Below, piece by piece: positions 62,201 through 64,000 of a DNA stretch of 64,000 nucleotides. The position numbers were made by a program, and so were the translations under genes. Numbering within the stretch: position 1 is the first letter of the stretch; the number at the start of each line of letters is the position of its first letter. Below the pieces are notes generated by a model. That model saw only the letters and a program-made list of their open reading frames with translations, was not told the DNA's origin and did no database searches. Source of the stretch: Vespa crabro (lineage: Eukaryota; Arthropoda; Insecta; Hymenoptera; Vespidae); contig NC_060976.1 of the NCBI RefSeq assembly GCF_910589235.1, positions 4,294,253 to 4,358,252 on the forward strand, written 5' to 3'.

Positions 62201-63808
62201 CGATACGTCCACGTTAAGCGTTGCGTATATCCTTTTAATTTTCCTCGGGTTAATAAGCAATTTTAATTTTTCCGCTAAAGCGGAATTTCATTAACGTTTC
62301 ATAACGTTGAAATACTTTTTACCAATTCTTCGTAAATATATTTTTATACCGACTTCAAAGAAACTCTTATAAGATAATTTTATTAAACTTTTTAAATTTA
62401 TTAAATATTAACTTTGATACGACCAAACTGGTGTATACGCATCGCTTTATGAAGAATCGGGCGAAAATGTGTCTCTCGTTATTGATAAATGGGTCATCCG
62501 TTCCCTTTTTATTGCTACGAAATCGAAAGAATTATTTCGAATGGTAACATTTTCTCTTGCTCTCGCTCTCTTAAAAGACCTTACTCTTTCCCATTTCTTG
62601 ACTGTAATGGAACGACGAGTTGAGTAAAGAAAGTTGGATAAAATAGGACTCCTTATCAACGGCAAACCGGTCTTGTGCCGATTGACAGCGTAAAAGACAA
62701 AAGGATCGGATCCGCTGAATGTCATTATTGACGTGTCGTATCGAAGAGCCTGTTGTCCTTTATATCGGTCTCATATGACGAGCCAATGTGCTTGAAGAAT
62801 AAAACGGAGCTAGATTTATCGGTCATTAAAAAGCTTTTACGAGCGAGGTTACTATATACGATAAATTGAAAAAGCTGATATGATTTATGATATTTTCCGA
62901 GGAAATACCGATCAAATTATTTTCTAATATTTTACTTGAAGCTTTACCGATTGCAAATAATTACTTTTAAATGTTGTATGCATATATTTGACTTGATATT
63001 TCGAGTAATATACGGGAACGGGGCCAAAAAGAGAACGGAAAGTTAGAAAAACAATCGTCGAAAGTTCCTACTTGTTACTGCGAGAAATTCTTCGATCGAA
63101 AAAGCTTCTCGAACTCTATGTATCGGAAAACGCTTCGGAATAATACAAAACGGCTCTATGGTAGAAAAGGAAAGGAAGAGAGAGGGAGAGAGAGAGAGAG
63201 AGAGAACGTGACAGCTTCCGACGTTGACCAAGTGAGATTCTTATGGGCTTCGCGTTCGACTTCGAACGAAGAGAAAACGTTTTCGTATGGGGATCACTTT
63301 AAAAGGTATGTACGCAGGTAACAAAGATTGCCGTGTATGCGATAAATAAATAATGGAGCAAAATTCTGCTATTTATTCGGTCTATTTTTTACCGACATAT
63401 TATTTTGAAAGACTCACCGATCGCAGTTCAGTCCCGTGACGGTCCACAATGCGACGGGATGTAAAAGGGCTAAGAGAAAGCCATGAAATACGCACCAACT
63501 GCCGGCTATTGGCCAAGGTGTAGTAGTAAAGATCAGTAATATCAGACACACGGCTGCCTCGACCGCGCCAAGATGAATCAGTAGCAACGTATTTGCCGTT
63601 TGCTGCTGCTGCGTCTACGAAAAGACATAATCGTTATCACCATCGTTAATTATCCTTTCGACTTGACATATCAAGTCGTTATTAAGTTTACCTGTTTACC
63701 AAGACCAAGAACAACGAGCAGGACGTAGACGTTAAGAAGAAGGCCCAAAGCGCAGGCAAGGATGAGAGGGACGCCAAAGGCCCAAGGGCCCATTCCTCCC
63801 CTTTCTCC
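58135..63808 (-). CDS. Orphan class A (rhodopsin-type) G protein-coupled receptor; 5' end uncertain
   Basis: Exons in transcript order: 63692-63793 (possibly from 63808), 63418-63614, 61997-62134, 61536-61842 (end could be 61524), 60221-60469, 59526-60021, 58867-59198 and probably 58135-58449. All phases match, giving about 711 residues. TM1 is LILACALGLLLNVYVLLVVL. TM3 has the disulfide Cys (WCVFHGF) and ends NCDRYYAI, the DRY motif, split by an intron. TM4 is LGLAASWTGALLLSLPPFSG. ECL2 has GCCAPD and an NGS glycosylation site. TM5 is AVYAILGLALPAILVTV. TM6 is SLYLLYFPYCGFILW and lacks the usual CWxP. TM7 ends SPPINGLLYGLKS, a variant NPxxY. A tail of over 300 residues contains poly-Asn and poly-Thr and ends MRPLLLDRSF. 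The ligand is unknown. The true first exon may lie outside the window. Confidence 0.82.
58895..59002. repeat. Coding trinucleotide repeats in the GPCR tail
   Basis: (TCG)n and (TTG)n on the plus strand are ACG and AAC codons on the gene strand. They give about ten consecutive Thr and two runs of seven Asn around one His. Confidence 0.85.
59227..59268. repeat. (GA)n tract before the seventh GPCR exon
   Basis: About 42 bases of GA in the intron. On the gene strand this is CT and lies about 30 bases upstream of the acceptor at 59199. Confidence 0.9.
62135..63417. other. GPCR intron between the TM3 and TM4 exons
   Basis: A 1.3-kb intron interrupting the DRY codon triplet (CG|A). It contains a short GA microsatellite at 63178-63204 and nothing else recognised. 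Confidence 0.7.
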
Positions 63809-64000
63809 TACGTGAATTTATTTCCTTTTGGAACAGATTCTCTCTCCCCTAAAGGAAGAAAACTTAAGATAAATTCTCTAAAACGAATCCCAAACGGATC
63901 CTCGTACCGAATCCATTCCAATTGATATGATCATATGATCGTAAGAATAATCCTATAGAAAAAAAAAAATAATCGAAGCGATTAAATTCTTCCAAAGGAC

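Noticed and set aside
1..64000. CRISPR arrays, bacterial operons, phage or an integrated virus
   Set aside because: Repeats are simple eukaryotic microsatellites without spacers, and no polymerase, integrase, transposase or capsid-like frame was seen.

Overview
The window is nuclear DNA of an insect, most likely an aculeate hymenopteran (bee, wasp or ant). The genes have short phase-consistent GT-AG introns, the products are animal and insect types (a ZAD-domain protein, insect-style NUPR1 and MDC1), and the flanks are full of (GA)n, (TA)n and (ACGA)n microsatellites. CpG is frequent in the flanks and visibly scarcer in the central gene cluster, as in hymenopterans with germline gene-body methylation. 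The order is an inference, not proven.

Layout. 1-24.9 kb holds no gene I can support beyond one probable minus-strand signal-peptide exon (24940-24994), so most of this stretch may be a long intron of that gene. 27.1-43.1 kb is a tight housekeeping cluster: RCC1 (+), TIM10 (-), a small membrane protein (-), mitochondrial ribosomal protein S28 (+), a ZAD-only zinc-binding protein (+), a tRNA-Ile(AAU), methylcrotonoyl-CoA carboxylase alpha (+) and the FHA/tandem-BRCT checkpoint mediator MDC1 (+). 44.6 kb carries NUPR1/p8 (-) with a TATA promoter. 47.7-51.3 kb carries gamma-glutamyltransferase (-), whose fifth coding exon has a one-base frameshift in this sequence. 51.4-58.1 kb is repeat-rich with no gene seen. 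58.1-63.8 kb carries an orphan rhodopsin-class GPCR (-) with a long tail rich in poly-Asn and poly-Thr.

How they relate. There is no operon logic. The cluster shares compact, partly bidirectional promoters: the small membrane protein and mRpS28 are divergent over about 235 bp, and RCC1 and TIM10 converge. Three to four products are mitochondrial (TIM10, mRpS28, MCC alpha, possibly the small membrane protein) and two act on chromatin (RCC1, MDC1). All exon joins for the multi-exon genes were worked out by hand from splice sites and reading phase. Each gives an intact frame except GGT.

I did not find a clearly new multi-gene system. The best leads are the GGT frameshift, the conserved TQ/FHA/BRCT logic in MDC1, the ZAD-only protein, the signal-peptide exon and the unusual GPCR.
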